Origin: Saprospiraceae bacterium
Lineage (GTDB): Bacteria > Bacteroidota > Bacteroidia > Chitinophagales > Saprospiraceae
NCBI GenBank assembly: GCA_028285085.1
Contig: JANQQI010000059.1
Coordinates: forward strand, 1 to 37,735
Direction: 5' to 3'
Length of the DNA stretch: 37,735 nt
The notes below the pieces were generated by a model. It ran no database searches. It was not told where the DNA came from and was given only the letters and a program-made list of their open reading frames with translations. Numbering within the stretch: position 1 is the stretch's first letter; each line of letters starts with the position of its first letter. Positions 1 through 7,874 of the stretch are shown here, piece after piece. Both the position numbers and the translations under genes were made by a program.

Positions 1-1
1 G

Positions 2-952
2 GTGGATGAACGCAATGCTAAGCTCAGTTTGCGGGCAGAAGTGGCCAATAATCTTGAGGATATCACCAATGCTGATCTCAATTTTGTGGTTGGGGTGCCA
101 AATTTCCGCTTTACGGAAAGGCTCAGCTCACTTGTGGATTTATTTGGTGGTATTAAGAATATTCCCGCCCAGGATCGTGTAATGCTTTCTAATGCCTTAG
201 TGAGTCAAACCGTTGGTTATGCTGTGGACGGTGTCGCCCCAATGCCTTCGTTCCCAAGTTCCGATGCTGAAGGTTCAGAGCAAGAAGACCTCTTCTTTTA
301 CACCATCAAAAACTTTAGTTTGCCTAAAGGAGGGCGCGGTTATTTTGACATTCTTGAAGCAGATATTCCCATTCGGCATATTTACGAAGCCAGCATAAAC
401 GGCAATAATTCGAATCAGCGTTTTTTCCAGCAAGAATTCTTATTTACACCCAACGATCAAAACCCAGTTTATCATTCTATCCGGGTTGATAATAAAGGAA
501 AATCACCCTGGACAACGGGTAGCGCCATGGTGGTTAAAAAAGGCGAACGCAGTAAACCTATCAGTCAGGACATGCTAACTTATACCGCAGCTGGTGGGCA
601 TTCCTTTATCAAGCTTACCGAAGCGCCTGATGTACGGATAAAACACGCCGAGAAAGAAATTGCACGCAAAGATCGTATCATCAAGAACCCTCAAAACAAA
701 GGTTATTATTTAGATTTGGTAACCGTGGAGGGTCAAATTAAGATCCGCAACTACAAATCCAAAAGCATCGATTTGAATCTACGACGTACCATTACCGGAT
801 TGCTGCAAGATAGCAGTATCAAGTGGTTAAAGGCCGAGCGTGTACAGCGCTCTGGCCAAAACCCAATCATTGACGTTTGTTGGGAAACGACTATTGGAGC
901 CGGCGAAAGCCTCGAAATCAGTTACACGTATCAAGTGTATGTCCCAGACTAG
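2..952 (+). CDS. DUF4139-type conserved protein, 5' end cut by the window
   Basis: The reading frame is already open at the window edge, so the GTG at position 2 is probably an internal Val codon and only the C-terminal 316 residues are seen. The visible part begins with a stretch rich in beta-strand pattern (AELRAEV-like ASLRAEVANN, then LNFVVGVPNFRF) and ends with an immunoglobulin-like run around VEGQIKIRNYKSK and GAGESLEISYTYQVYV. This is the layout I associate with the C-terminal half of DUF4139 (mucoidy inhibitor A-like) proteins, which are usually exported and have an N-terminal DUF4140 plus coiled coil. No enzymatic motif is seen, and the cellular role of the family is not established. 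The gene is followed after 147 bases by the VIT/vWA gene on the same strand, with no clear terminator between them. Family assignment is by resemblance only. Confidence 0.6.
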   Translation: MDERNAKLSLRAEVANNLEDITNADLNFVVGVPNFRFTERLSSLVDLFGGIKNIPAQDRVMLSNALVSQTVGYAVDGVAPMPSFPSSDAEGSEQEDLFFYTIKNFSLPKGGRGYFDILEADIPIRHIYEASINGNNSNQRFFQQEFLFTPNDQNPVYHSIRVDNKGKSPWTTGSAMVVKKGERSKPISQDMLTYTAAGGHSFIKLTEAPDVRIKHAEKEIARKDRIIKNPQNKGYYLDLVTVEGQIKIRNYKSKSIDLNLRRTITGLLQDSSIKWLKAERVQRSGQNPIIDVCWETTIGAGESLEISYTYQVYVPD

Positions 953-1099
953 ACGATTGATCAGGGCGTAATCAAAGCTTAATCCGACTGAATTCTAACC
1001 AAAATTTACATTTCTACTGTCGCTGGGAGTGGTGGGTGGCAACCGATATGGTCCCCCATCCCTTCCCTGCCCTTTAATGATCATTTTAAACCAATTCAC

Positions 1100-3778
1100 A
1101 TGAAAAATAAAATACTTTTACTCTTCGTAATGCTCATTAGCACTAGCGTATTTGCCAGCGCCCCCGTGATTTGGATCAATGCTGACGCAGGCGTCAACGC
1201 CGTTATCGGTGATGAAAGCTTCCACGCCCTTTATCATCGCCAGCCAAGTATCTACGATGATGAAGTGATGCGTATTCAGACACATTTAGCGTATGTGGAG
1301 CAACGGCTGCGGCAAGCAGATGCTGGTCATCTAACCGAAGCACAGCTTTGTCGGCGACTACAAATGCTCGATATTTTACACGACTATTGGCAAGCAGGAT
1401 GCTTTCCGCAAAACTTCGAAACTCCGGGACGACGCCCCATTTTTATTGATAGCGAAGGGACGCATTGCGCCGTTGGGCAGTTGATCAAGGAAAGCGGATA
1501 TCCACAATTGGCCAAACAAATTGATCGCGATTTTCATTTGAGTTATGTCCCGGACATCAATACTCCGGCTCTAGCCACTTGGGTGGATCAAGCGGGCCTG
1601 ACCGTAGAAGAATGTGCAATGATCCAACCGGCTTATATGCCCGTCGATCCACCACGCCGAGTACGCGCCAACAACTGGAATTTGTTTTCGTTGGAATTAC
1701 GCCGTAATCACGTAGAAACTAAGATTAAAGGCCAGTCCGCAACGACCAGTATGGATCAAGTGTTTTACAACCCAACACAGCATCAGCTTCAAGGTTATTT
1801 TATTTTTCCCATTCCGCAAGGTGCCAGTATTGATCATTTCAGTATGTTCATCAATGGCAAAGAAACACAGGGCGAGTTGCTTTCAGCCGATAAAGCGCGA
1901 AAGATTTATGAGGATATTTTGAGAAAAATGAAGGATCCGGCTCTTTTGGAGTACTATGGTAATGCTCTTTTTCGTGTCCGTATTTTCCCTATTCAGCCCC
2001 GTTCTGAGCAGCGAGTGAAATTAACTTACACTCAGTCCTTGAAAAAAGAGAACGGAACCATTGAATATATTTTCCCTTTCAAACATGCATCTAATCTGCA
2101 AAAAGCAGTTGGAGAGGTGAGTTTTAAAATAAATATTGAGGGAGAGGATAAGTTGAAAACAATTTACTGCCCGACCCATCAAGTAGAAATCAACCGCAAA
2201 GGAGATCGAAACGCTACCATTGGCTTTGAAGGACAAAATGTAGCCTCGGCTCACGATTTCAAATTATATTATAATACAGATCGTTCAAAAATCGGTCTTT
2301 CATTATTGAACTATAATGATGGAACGGAGGACGGTTATTTCTTTCTCAACGCGAGTCCCGGTTTTGTAAAAAATAACGAAATCGCAGAAAAAGACATCAC
2401 ATTCGTGCTAGATTGCTCGGGTAGTATGTCCGGCGAAAAGATGGAACAAGCCAAAAAGGCACTTGGCTTTTGTGTAAATAACCTCAATGGTGGCGACCGT
2501 TTCAACATCATTCGTTTTTCTACCGAAGCGGAAGCCTTATTTGATCAAATTGCGCCGGCACAAAAGGCCCAACGTGCTAAAGCCCATAAATACATCGATC
2601 AGCTTCGCGCCATTGGCGGCACAAATATCGACGAAGCATTAGGCTTGGCTTTACGACATCGGGCGGAGAATAATCGCCCTCATTTTGTGGTCTTTCTCAC
2701 CGACGGTAAGCCTACGATTGGTGAAACGGGCACCGCAGCCTTGCTGAAGAAAGTGGAGGGTTATAATTCCGAAAACACGCGCATTTTCACTTTCGGTATT
2801 GGCCATAAGCTCAATACGCATCTACTGGATCAATTGACACAAATGACGAAGGCTTATAGGACGTACGTCAACCCAGAAGAAGATATTGAAATCAAAGTAT
2901 CGGACTTTTATACCAAAGTGGCCTCTCCCGTTTTGACCAATATCAAAGTAGAATTTTCTGGAAAAGTAAAAGCCAATCAGATCTATCCAAAACAAATCCC
3001 TGACCTCTTCGCGGGATCTACGCTGAGTCTATTTGGCCGCTACCAAGGTAATGGAAAAGGCAAAGTGATCGTCAGCGGCCAAGTCAATGGTAAACAAGAA
3101 CACTTTAGTTACACCGTTGATTTCCCAGCTCAGGCAGAGGAAAACAGCTTCATCCCACCTTTGTGGGGGGCTCGTGCAGTCAGTTATCTGCTTGATCAAA
3201 TCCGCCTAAACGGGGAGACCGCCGAATTAAAAGATGAAGTGGTCCGTATCGCCAAAAAACACGGCATTATCACCCCCTACACCAGCTACCTCATCATTGA
3301 GGACGAACAACAGCTCATTGGTATGAATCGCCTTCGCCGTGAGAATGCCACGCTGAGTAATCGGGTCCGCCCGGGTAGTAATGCGCCAAAAATGCGTTCG
3401 CAGGAACGTTTCAAAGATAGTGGCGCCGAAAGTACCATTGCCAGTGAAGAAATCCAGGAGCTCAATCAGGTTGACAATCTGGCCATCCAATCAGAAGCAG
3501 TGGACAATGTGTACGAAGATGCTGAAGGTGAGCCTCTAGATTTGGCTAGTGATATAGTACACGTGCATGGCCGAGCCATTTATCTGAACCAACGGCAATG
3601 GACGGATTCAAACGTTCAGCTTGAGCAATACAGCCAATTGCCCACGCGGCGTATTCAGTTTAATTCGACGGACTATTTTGAGTTGCTGAAGGAAGAACCG
3701 GAAAGCCGCAATTTCCTAGTCCTAGGGCGAAATGTGCGCTTCCAATTGAATAACGAAATCATTGAAGTTTACGAATAA
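1100..3778 (+). CDS. secreted VIT domain plus von Willebrand factor A protein with extra N-terminal module
   Basis: The protein has 892 residues and starts with a cleavable signal peptide (MKNKILLLFVMLISTSVFAS). Residues about 30-180 form a separate module with a Cys-His motif (IDSEGTHCAVGQLI near 114-128) and a closing LTVEECAMIQPAY. Residues about 193-310 are a VIT domain (vault/inter-alpha-trypsin type). Residues about 430-620 are a vWA domain with a complete metal-ion-dependent adhesion site: D438-C-S440-G-S442, T508 in GGTN and D535 in LTDGKPT. The C-terminal 200 residues are low in known motifs, and I see no T9SS tail. VIT-vWA proteins are thought to bind ligands through a divalent cation and are not enzymes; the target here is unknown. 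A weak promoter-like TACATTTC lies at 1007-1014. Tandem terminators follow the stop. Confidence 0.88.
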   Translation: MKNKILLLFVMLISTSVFASAPVIWINADAGVNAVIGDESFHALYHRQPSIYDDEVMRIQTHLAYVEQRLRQADAGHLTEAQLCRRLQMLDILHDYWQAGCFPQNFETPGRRPIFIDSEGTHCAVGQLIKESGYPQLAKQIDRDFHLSYVPDINTPALATWVDQAGLTVEECAMIQPAYMPVDPPRRVRANNWNLFSLELRRNHVETKIKGQSATTSMDQVFYNPTQHQLQGYFIFPIPQGASIDHFSMFINGKETQGELLSADKARKIYEDILRKMKDPALLEYYGNALFRVRIFPIQPRSEQRVKLTYTQSLKKENGTIEYIFPFKHASNLQKAVGEVSFKINIEGEDKLKTIYCPTHQVEINRKGDRNATIGFEGQNVASAHDFKLYYNTDRSKIGLSLLNYNDGTEDGYFFLNASPGFVKNNEIAEKDITFVLDCSGSMSGEKMEQAKKALGFCVNNLNGGDRFNIIRFSTEAEALFDQIAPAQKAQRAKAHKYIDQLRAIGGTNIDEALGLALRHRAENNRPHFVVFLTDGKPTIGETGTAALLKKVEGYNSENTRIFTFGIGHKLNTHLLDQLTQMTKAYRTYVNPEEDIEIKVSDFYTKVASPVLTNIKVEFSGKVKANQIYPKQIPDLFAGSTLSLFGRYQGNGKGKVIVSGQVNGKQEHFSYTVDFPAQAEENSFIPPLWGARAVSYLLDQIRLNGETAELKDEVVRIAKKHGIITPYTSYLIIEDEQQLIGMNRLRRENATLSNRVRPGSNAPKMRSQERFKDSGAESTIASEEIQELNQVDNLAIQSEAVDNVYEDAEGEPLDLASDIVHVHGRAIYLNQRQWTDSNVQLEQYSQLPTRRIQFNSTDYFELLKEEPESRNFLVLGRNVRFQLNNEIIEVYE

Positions 3779-3801
3779 GCAGACTTGCACCATCTGCACT
3801 T

Positions 3802-3834
3802 AAAGCTCGTGGGCATTTGTCTCACGGGCTTTTT
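3802..3834 (+). terminator. rho-independent terminator 1 of the VIT/vWA gene
   Basis: A stem of ten pairs, AAAGCTCGTG (3802-3811) against CACGGGCTTT (3823-3832) with one G-T pair, is followed by more T residues. It begins 23 bases after the stop codon at 3778. Confidence 0.75.
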
Positions 3835-3843
3835 GTTTCGTAT

Positions 3844-3865
3844 ACAGGCAAAAATGCCTGTTTTT
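3844..3865 (+). terminator. rho-independent terminator 2, tandem with the first
   Basis: A perfect seven-pair stem ACAGGCA/TGCCTGT (3844-3850 and 3855-3861) encloses an AAAA loop and is followed by TTTT. It lies nine bases after the first terminator, so the transcript from the VIT/vWA gene has a double stop. Confidence 0.7.
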
Positions 3866-4348
3866 CATATTCTTACCGCCTGTCATCCTTTCTTTTGGCA
3901 ATAATTCCTATTTTTCAGCTATAAAGTGTGTTTAGCTCGTAGGCATCATCTATGAATGACTTATTGGCTAAATTTTGAGGGGAGGGTGTATTTGGGGCTT
4001 TGGGGTGGGACCCACCCGCTGTCCGCCGCCGCCGACCAGCTTGGTCGCAAGTTGAGGTAGACACATAGTTCACCAGTCTTTACCGATGACATTTATGGTA
4101 AGTTGCGACGTTTATTCTGTTTTGGCCAAAAGACAATAATTGCGTCAATATCTGTAGATTCCGGAGAAGGCCAAATTCCATAAATCGGATAGAAAAAATA
4201 CGCAGAAAGCTAAATTTTGTCTCTAAAACGACATTTCACGCCCTATGGTATTCCAACTATGTCTAATCACGTTGTGGCCTCTCTTCCATTTGCACGAATA
4301 ATCAATACTTCATCTAGATAACTCAATACTAATCCAAACACCCCCAAA
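3866..4348. other. intergenic region with a GC-rich palindromic patch
   Basis: No convincing gene is seen here. The region is mostly AT-rich, but about 3978-4060 is a G/C-rich patch holding two hairpins side by side: GGGTGGG-A-CCCACCC (4003-4017) and CGACCA-GCT-TGGTCG (4033-4047). The stretch CCCACCCGCTGTCCGC joining them resembles, from memory, repeated non-coding elements of Bacteroidota genomes. I found no second copy in this window. The rest holds nothing recognisable, and no TAnnTTTG box was found just before the gene at 4349. Confidence 0.5.
4003..4047. repeat. paired GC-rich hairpins, possible dispersed intergenic repeat
   Basis: Two adjacent inverted repeats, GGGTGGG/CCCACCC around one A and CGACCA/TGGTCG around GCT, stand out in composition from the AT-rich flanks. 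Neither is followed by a T-run, so they are unlikely to be terminators. A dispersed palindromic element is the best guess; its copy number in the genome decides this. Confidence 0.35.
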
Positions 4349-6109
4349 ATGCCAGAAATACCAACCACCACTTTTGCCAGTGCCTTGGCTTTACATCAAC
4401 AAGGACAATTTCAAGCTGCGGAGCAGCAATATTGTGAATTAATCAATACTTCCGAACCCGAATCTCGTGTTTATACGCATTTGATCAATGTTTTGCTGCA
4501 GCAACAAAAGGTAGAAAAAGCCATGCATTGGCTTAAGCAAGGATTACAAGATTTTCCGGTGGATCCCGATTTATTGCTTACCTCAAGTGCAATTGCTTTC
4601 AATACCGGCCAGATTGCAGAATCTATGGCGCAGGCGCGTAAGGTGTTGGACTTGGCCCCCCACCGACTCGAAGCATGGGTGCATTTGGGTAACTTATTGA
4701 TGCAACAACAAGCCTCGACGGAAGCATTGCAGTTGTATCAGCGTGCCATTCAGGTGCACCCGATGCAACCAGATTTCCATTTTAATTTGGGCTATCTCTA
4801 CGCCATGCAAGGGCAAACCGATGCCGCCATACAGGCTTATGAAAAGACTATTGAGCTGGCACCAGATTCTTTTGGCGCATTACAACAGCTCGGGTATATT
4901 TCGCTACAGTTGAATCGCTACGAAGACGCCATCAAATACTATCGGCAAGCATTAGCTATTAAACCTGATTTGCCAGAGGTGAAAAAACAATTGGGGATGG
5001 CGCTACATTTTGTAGGGCAAATCGAAGCGGCCCAATCGCTCTACAAAGAACTACTCCAACAGGATGAAAATAATGTCGAGCTGCTCACCTTACTAGCGAA
5101 TGCACATCGCGACCTCGACGAAGGCGAGCTGGCCATGGAAAATTACCAAAAAGTACTCTCGCTGGATCCTCAAAATGTGACGGCTAAGCATAATGTAGAT
5201 CGCATGCAGAGCTTGCGCATTCCGCAGTGGCACTTTGATATGCTCGCGGACCAGGCCCGGAATGATGCCTACGACGCAGCAATTCGTAAGTCAGCTCCCG
5301 GTCGAAGCGTTCTGGATATCGGAACCGGTTCTGGTTTACTCGCCATGATGGCGGCGCGCGCTGGCGCCACATCCGTGACGGCTTGTGAAATGTCGGCACC
5401 GATTGCCCAAGCGGCACAACAAATTTTGGACGCCAACAATATGGCCGACAAGGTACAGCTTCATAATAAAAAATCGACCAAGCTAAAAGTGGGTGAGGAA
5501 ATGTCGGCACCAGCAGATTTGCTTGTTTCGGAGATTCTTGATGTTGGCTTATTGGGTGAAGGGGTTATTCCTTCTCTGAGGCACGCAAGAGAAAATCTCT
5601 TGTCGCCAGATGCAAAACTCATCCCTGCCGCCGCTCAGGTCAAAGGTTATTTATTTCACTCCGAACACCATAGCAAAATCAATCCCATAAAGCATATTTC
5701 AGGTTTTGACCTTAGCTCGTTCAACCAATTTCGTGATCAAGGCGTCTACATCCACGCCTACACGCGCTTGTTGCCACACGAATCGATGAGTGATGTTATC
5801 CCGATTTGGTCTATCGATTTTTATCAGCTGCCTCCGGCTGCTGCCGAAACACAACCCAATCTTCATCAGATTCCTTTGACCGCTACTCAGGATGGTATTA
5901 TCCACGGGATTTTCTTCTGGTTTGATTTGGATCTAGACGAAGAGATTAAGCTCTCAACTGGCCCAGAGGGCGAAATGATCCATTGGGGGCAGGCGGCCTT
6001 CTTTTTTGATGAGCCACTGGAGGTGAAGGCCGGAGAAGCCTTGACTTTAATCCTGGCTCAGTCGGATATGCGCTTATTATTCAGCATAAAAAAAGCCGAC
6101 CAAAATTGA
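4349..6109 (+). CDS. TPR protein fused to a PRMT-like (protein arginine methyltransferase) domain
   Basis: This is a 586-residue protein without signal peptide or membrane segment, so it is probably cytoplasmic. Residues about 5-285 are a row of tetratricopeptide repeats (for example PDFHFNLGYLYAMQGQTDAAIQ). Residues about 300-586 are a class I methyltransferase: SAM-binding motif I VLDIGTGSG at 320-328, acidic post-I position in TACEMS, then SEILDVGLLGEG. In that last motif E395 and E404 are nine residues apart, as in the double-E loop of PRMTs that grips the substrate guanidinium. A PRMT-type THW loop is present as I544-H545-W546, followed by GQAAFFF. The order TPR then PRMT, and the DVGLLGEG wording, are closest to PRMT7/PRMT9. 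The enzyme is inferred to methylate protein arginines; the substrate is unknown. The alternative is a methyltransferase with another substrate. Confidence 0.8.
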   Translation: MPEIPTTTFASALALHQQGQFQAAEQQYCELINTSEPESRVYTHLINVLLQQQKVEKAMHWLKQGLQDFPVDPDLLLTSSAIAFNTGQIAESMAQARKVLDLAPHRLEAWVHLGNLLMQQQASTEALQLYQRAIQVHPMQPDFHFNLGYLYAMQGQTDAAIQAYEKTIELAPDSFGALQQLGYISLQLNRYEDAIKYYRQALAIKPDLPEVKKQLGMALHFVGQIEAAQSLYKELLQQDENNVELLTLLANAHRDLDEGELAMENYQKVLSLDPQNVTAKHNVDRMQSLRIPQWHFDMLADQARNDAYDAAIRKSAPGRSVLDIGTGSGLLAMMAARAGATSVTACEMSAPIAQAAQQILDANNMADKVQLHNKKSTKLKVGEEMSAPADLLVSEILDVGLLGEGVIPSLRHARENLLSPDAKLIPAAAQVKGYLFHSEHHSKINPIKHISGFDLSSFNQFRDQGVYIHAYTRLLPHESMSDVIPIWSIDFYQLPPAAAETQPNLHQIPLTATQDGIIHGIFFWFDLDLDEEIKLSTGPEGEMIHWGQAAFFFDEPLEVKAGEALTLILAQSDMRLLFSIKKADQN

Positions 6110-6114
6110 TCGGC
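6088..6114 (-). terminator. minus-strand terminator overlapping the 3' end of the TPR-PRMT gene
   Basis: Read on the minus strand, the stem GCCGATCA...TGGTCGGC (6114 to 6095, one mismatch) is followed by seven T residues (6094-6088). On the plus strand no T-run follows. It therefore serves transcription coming leftward from the 6.1-6.7 kb region, and it lies partly inside the last codons of the convergent gene. Confidence 0.6.
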
Positions 6115-6243
6115 GGGTGTTAATCCTAAAAAACAATGATGTTTAAAACACTTGTTCGATTAAATAGCACTTTGAGTTTTGCAGCATGGCCAATGGCCAA
6201 ACTTTTTAATACATATTGGATTTTCAAATGGCAAATCCTGTGG

Positions 6244-6522
6244 TTAAACCTGCGTAAAATTACTTAACAAAAAAATAGAAAGTATACTCAGGCCTATCAC
6301 GATATAATTTGCTTTTTTCATAATGAGAGACGGTTGTTTTTCAAATACAATAAATCGTTGATTTCGACATTTTTCAATGTCACATTTAAGACACCATTTT
6401 AATAATTGTAACGAGCGGAGGTTTGTGACGCCATAAATGCTATACTTCTCAATTAGGCAAGTACTGTGCCAGCAGGCCAAAACGTATTTTATTTTTATTA
6501 AAATATCTCGAAAATACCGCAA
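6244..6522 (-). CDS. possible small membrane protein (doubtful ORF)
   Basis: A 92-codon ATG-initiated frame encodes a Cys-containing middle (WCLKCDIEKC) and a hydrophobic C-terminal segment (ANYIVIGLSILSIFLLSN) that could be one membrane helix. A shorter 25-residue version starting at MKKANYIV (6321) is also possible. Two things favour expression: a minus-strand terminator lies 130 bases downstream (6088-6114), and the upstream PorP/SprF gene has its own separate terminator. Against it, there is no recognisable family, no clear ribosome binding site, and the composition is AT-rich like non-coding DNA. Treat it as a hypothesis. Confidence 0.25.
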   Translation of the reverse strand: MRYFRDILIKIKYVLACWHSTCLIEKYSIYGVTNLRSLQLLKWCLKCDIEKCRNQRFIVFEKQPSLIMKKANYIVIGLSILSIFLLSNFTQV

Positions 6523-6638
6523 ACAGGGTAAGATTCACAGTAAGTAAATTTCTAATGTGAACTTTAGATAAAAAATTACTTTCTCTTTCAAATAGCTAAA
6601 ATCCCAAAGGTCCAATTCTAAACAGCTGGTATAAACGT

Positions 6639-6668
6639 AAAAGCCCTGAGCCATTAAGGACTCAGGGC
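6639..6668 (-). terminator. terminator of the PorP/SprF gene
   Basis: On the minus strand the perfect eight-pair stem GCCCTGAG/CTCAGGGC (6668-6661 and 6650-6643) is followed by TTTT (6642-6639). It lies about 75 bases after the stop of the gene ending at 6744. Confidence 0.75.
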
Positions 6669-6743
6669 CAGGAAAATATATCGTTTCTGATGCAAATTAC
6701 TTCGAGACGACGCTCAAGATCATTTGTATTTGCTCAGTCTAAT

Positions 6744-7808
6744 TTAAAATTTCGGACAATTCACTTTCTCTCGGGTATAAGCCGGATGGAAGTAGATGAG
6801 TGAAACTTCGAAGGCGCCTCTGGCATTATTGGCTTCGGTCAGTGAAGAAGTCGTAATATCATAACTCAATCCTAAGTTCCAGCGCTCCATTTCAAGAATA
6901 GCAGCAACGATCAACGCGTCAAAGTGCTTTCCGCCAACGGTATTGGTCATTCGGGTCCACAAACCAGCACGAATAGCCACCTCATACCAATCGTGATTGG
7001 AGTAGCGGAAATTTGCACCAAGTGTCGTTTCAAATGATCCCAATTGTTGCATCACTTGAGCGGCCGGTAACAAGCTTAGTTCGGAGGTAAAGGGAATTTC
7101 ACCGCCTGCGTGAGCAATCCAGCGGCGACCAAGTTTTTCATCACCACCCAAAAGCGAAATATTAGGCTCATTCAGATGATTAAAAGCTCCACCAACGTAA
7201 AAACTGGCATTGTCTCCAAATAATGCATAGTACATAAGACCAGCACTAAAATCTAAATAAAGGTCAGTCGTCAAATCGCCATCACCTATTCCGGGTTCCT
7301 GAGAAGGTAATCCTGTATCTGGGAAACCTGTGCCCTGATTATACTGTGATGAAAACCACAAGCGATTACTCACGCGATGCTGTCCAAAACCCAATTGCGC
7401 TCCCGCAATCAGAAATTGGTCATCATTCCGGTAGCGGCCATCGTTCATTTGCTTCAGGTAAGCAAAGGAGAGCTGCCCACGGTTGATCGTAAAGTCAGCA
7501 TCACCACCTTGATCATACATGCCACTGACACCAAAGGCCAGATAATCATTTGCCACAATATTGTAACGCATATCAAAACCTGCGGCTACCGTGCGGAAAG
7601 GCTTCGAGCCCAATACGCTTGACCACTGATCGCGATAGTTGGCGTGAAAGCGCCAACGCCCCTCAAAGACACCCGTCATCGCCGGGTTCAGAGTAGATGG
7701 ACTGGCATAAAATTGAGAAAAACGCGGGTCTTGAGCTTGCGCATCTGTAGGCCATAGCAAGACAGCCAAAATAAACAAGCTAAAATAGGTAGTAAACGTT
7801 TGTTTCAT
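6744..7808 (-). CDS. PorP/SprF family type IX secretion outer-membrane protein
   Basis: A protein of 354 residues from the chosen start. It has a signal peptide (MKQTFTTYFSLFILAVLLWPTDAQAQ) and then the family hallmark DPRFSQFYASPSTLNPAMTG. The rest alternates like a beta-barrel (FGVSGMYDQGGDADFTINRGQLSFAY; LGLSYDI) and ends near YFHPAYTREK. PorP/SprF proteins are outer-membrane barrels that associate with the T9SS and receive particular clients, typically those with a type B (gliding-type) C-terminal domain. The gene starts 66 bases after the stop of the giant SprB-repeat gene on the same strand, so it is probably its dedicated partner. An in-frame ATG at 7832 lies inside a -7 box (7830-7837), so the ATG at 7808 is preferred. 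A terminator follows at 6639-6668. Confidence 0.9.
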   Translation of the reverse strand: MKQTFTTYFSLFILAVLLWPTDAQAQDPRFSQFYASPSTLNPAMTGVFEGRWRFHANYRDQWSSVLGSKPFRTVAAGFDMRYNIVANDYLAFGVSGMYDQGGDADFTINRGQLSFAYLKQMNDGRYRNDDQFLIAGAQLGFGQHRVSNRLWFSSQYNQGTGFPDTGLPSQEPGIGDGDLTTDLYLDFSAGLMYYALFGDNASFYVGGAFNHLNEPNISLLGGDEKLGRRWIAHAGGEIPFTSELSLLPAAQVMQQLGSFETTLGANFRYSNHDWYEVAIRAGLWTRMTNTVGGKHFDALIVAAILEMERWNLGLSYDITTSSLTEANNARGAFEVSLIYFHPAYTREKVNCPKF

Positions 7809-7829
7809 ATTATTGAATTGACGATATTT

Positions 7830-7837
7830 CAAATATA
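7830..7837 (-). promoter_or_regulatory. candidate -7 box TATATTTG before the PorP/SprF gene
   Basis: Read on the minus strand this is TATATTTG, an exact match to the Bacteroidota -7 consensus TAnnTTTG. A TTGACA lies about 23 bases upstream inside an inverted repeat (TGTCAA-AA-TTGACA, 7861-7874), which could be the -33 element. It would let the PorP/SprF gene be transcribed separately from the adhesin gene upstream, and it argues for the ATG at 7808 as start. Confidence 0.45.
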
Positions 7838-7874
7838 GGCATTTCTACGCTTTGTGCCCATGTCAATTTTGACA

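Larger units (their letters stand above)
6115..6743. other. intergenic region between convergent genes
   Basis: This AT-rich stretch separates the TPR-PRMT gene from the PorP/SprF gene. It holds a minus-strand terminator for the PorP/SprF gene (6639-6668) and a doubtful small minus-strand ORF (6244-6522), listed separately. Nothing else is recognised. Confidence 0.5.
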
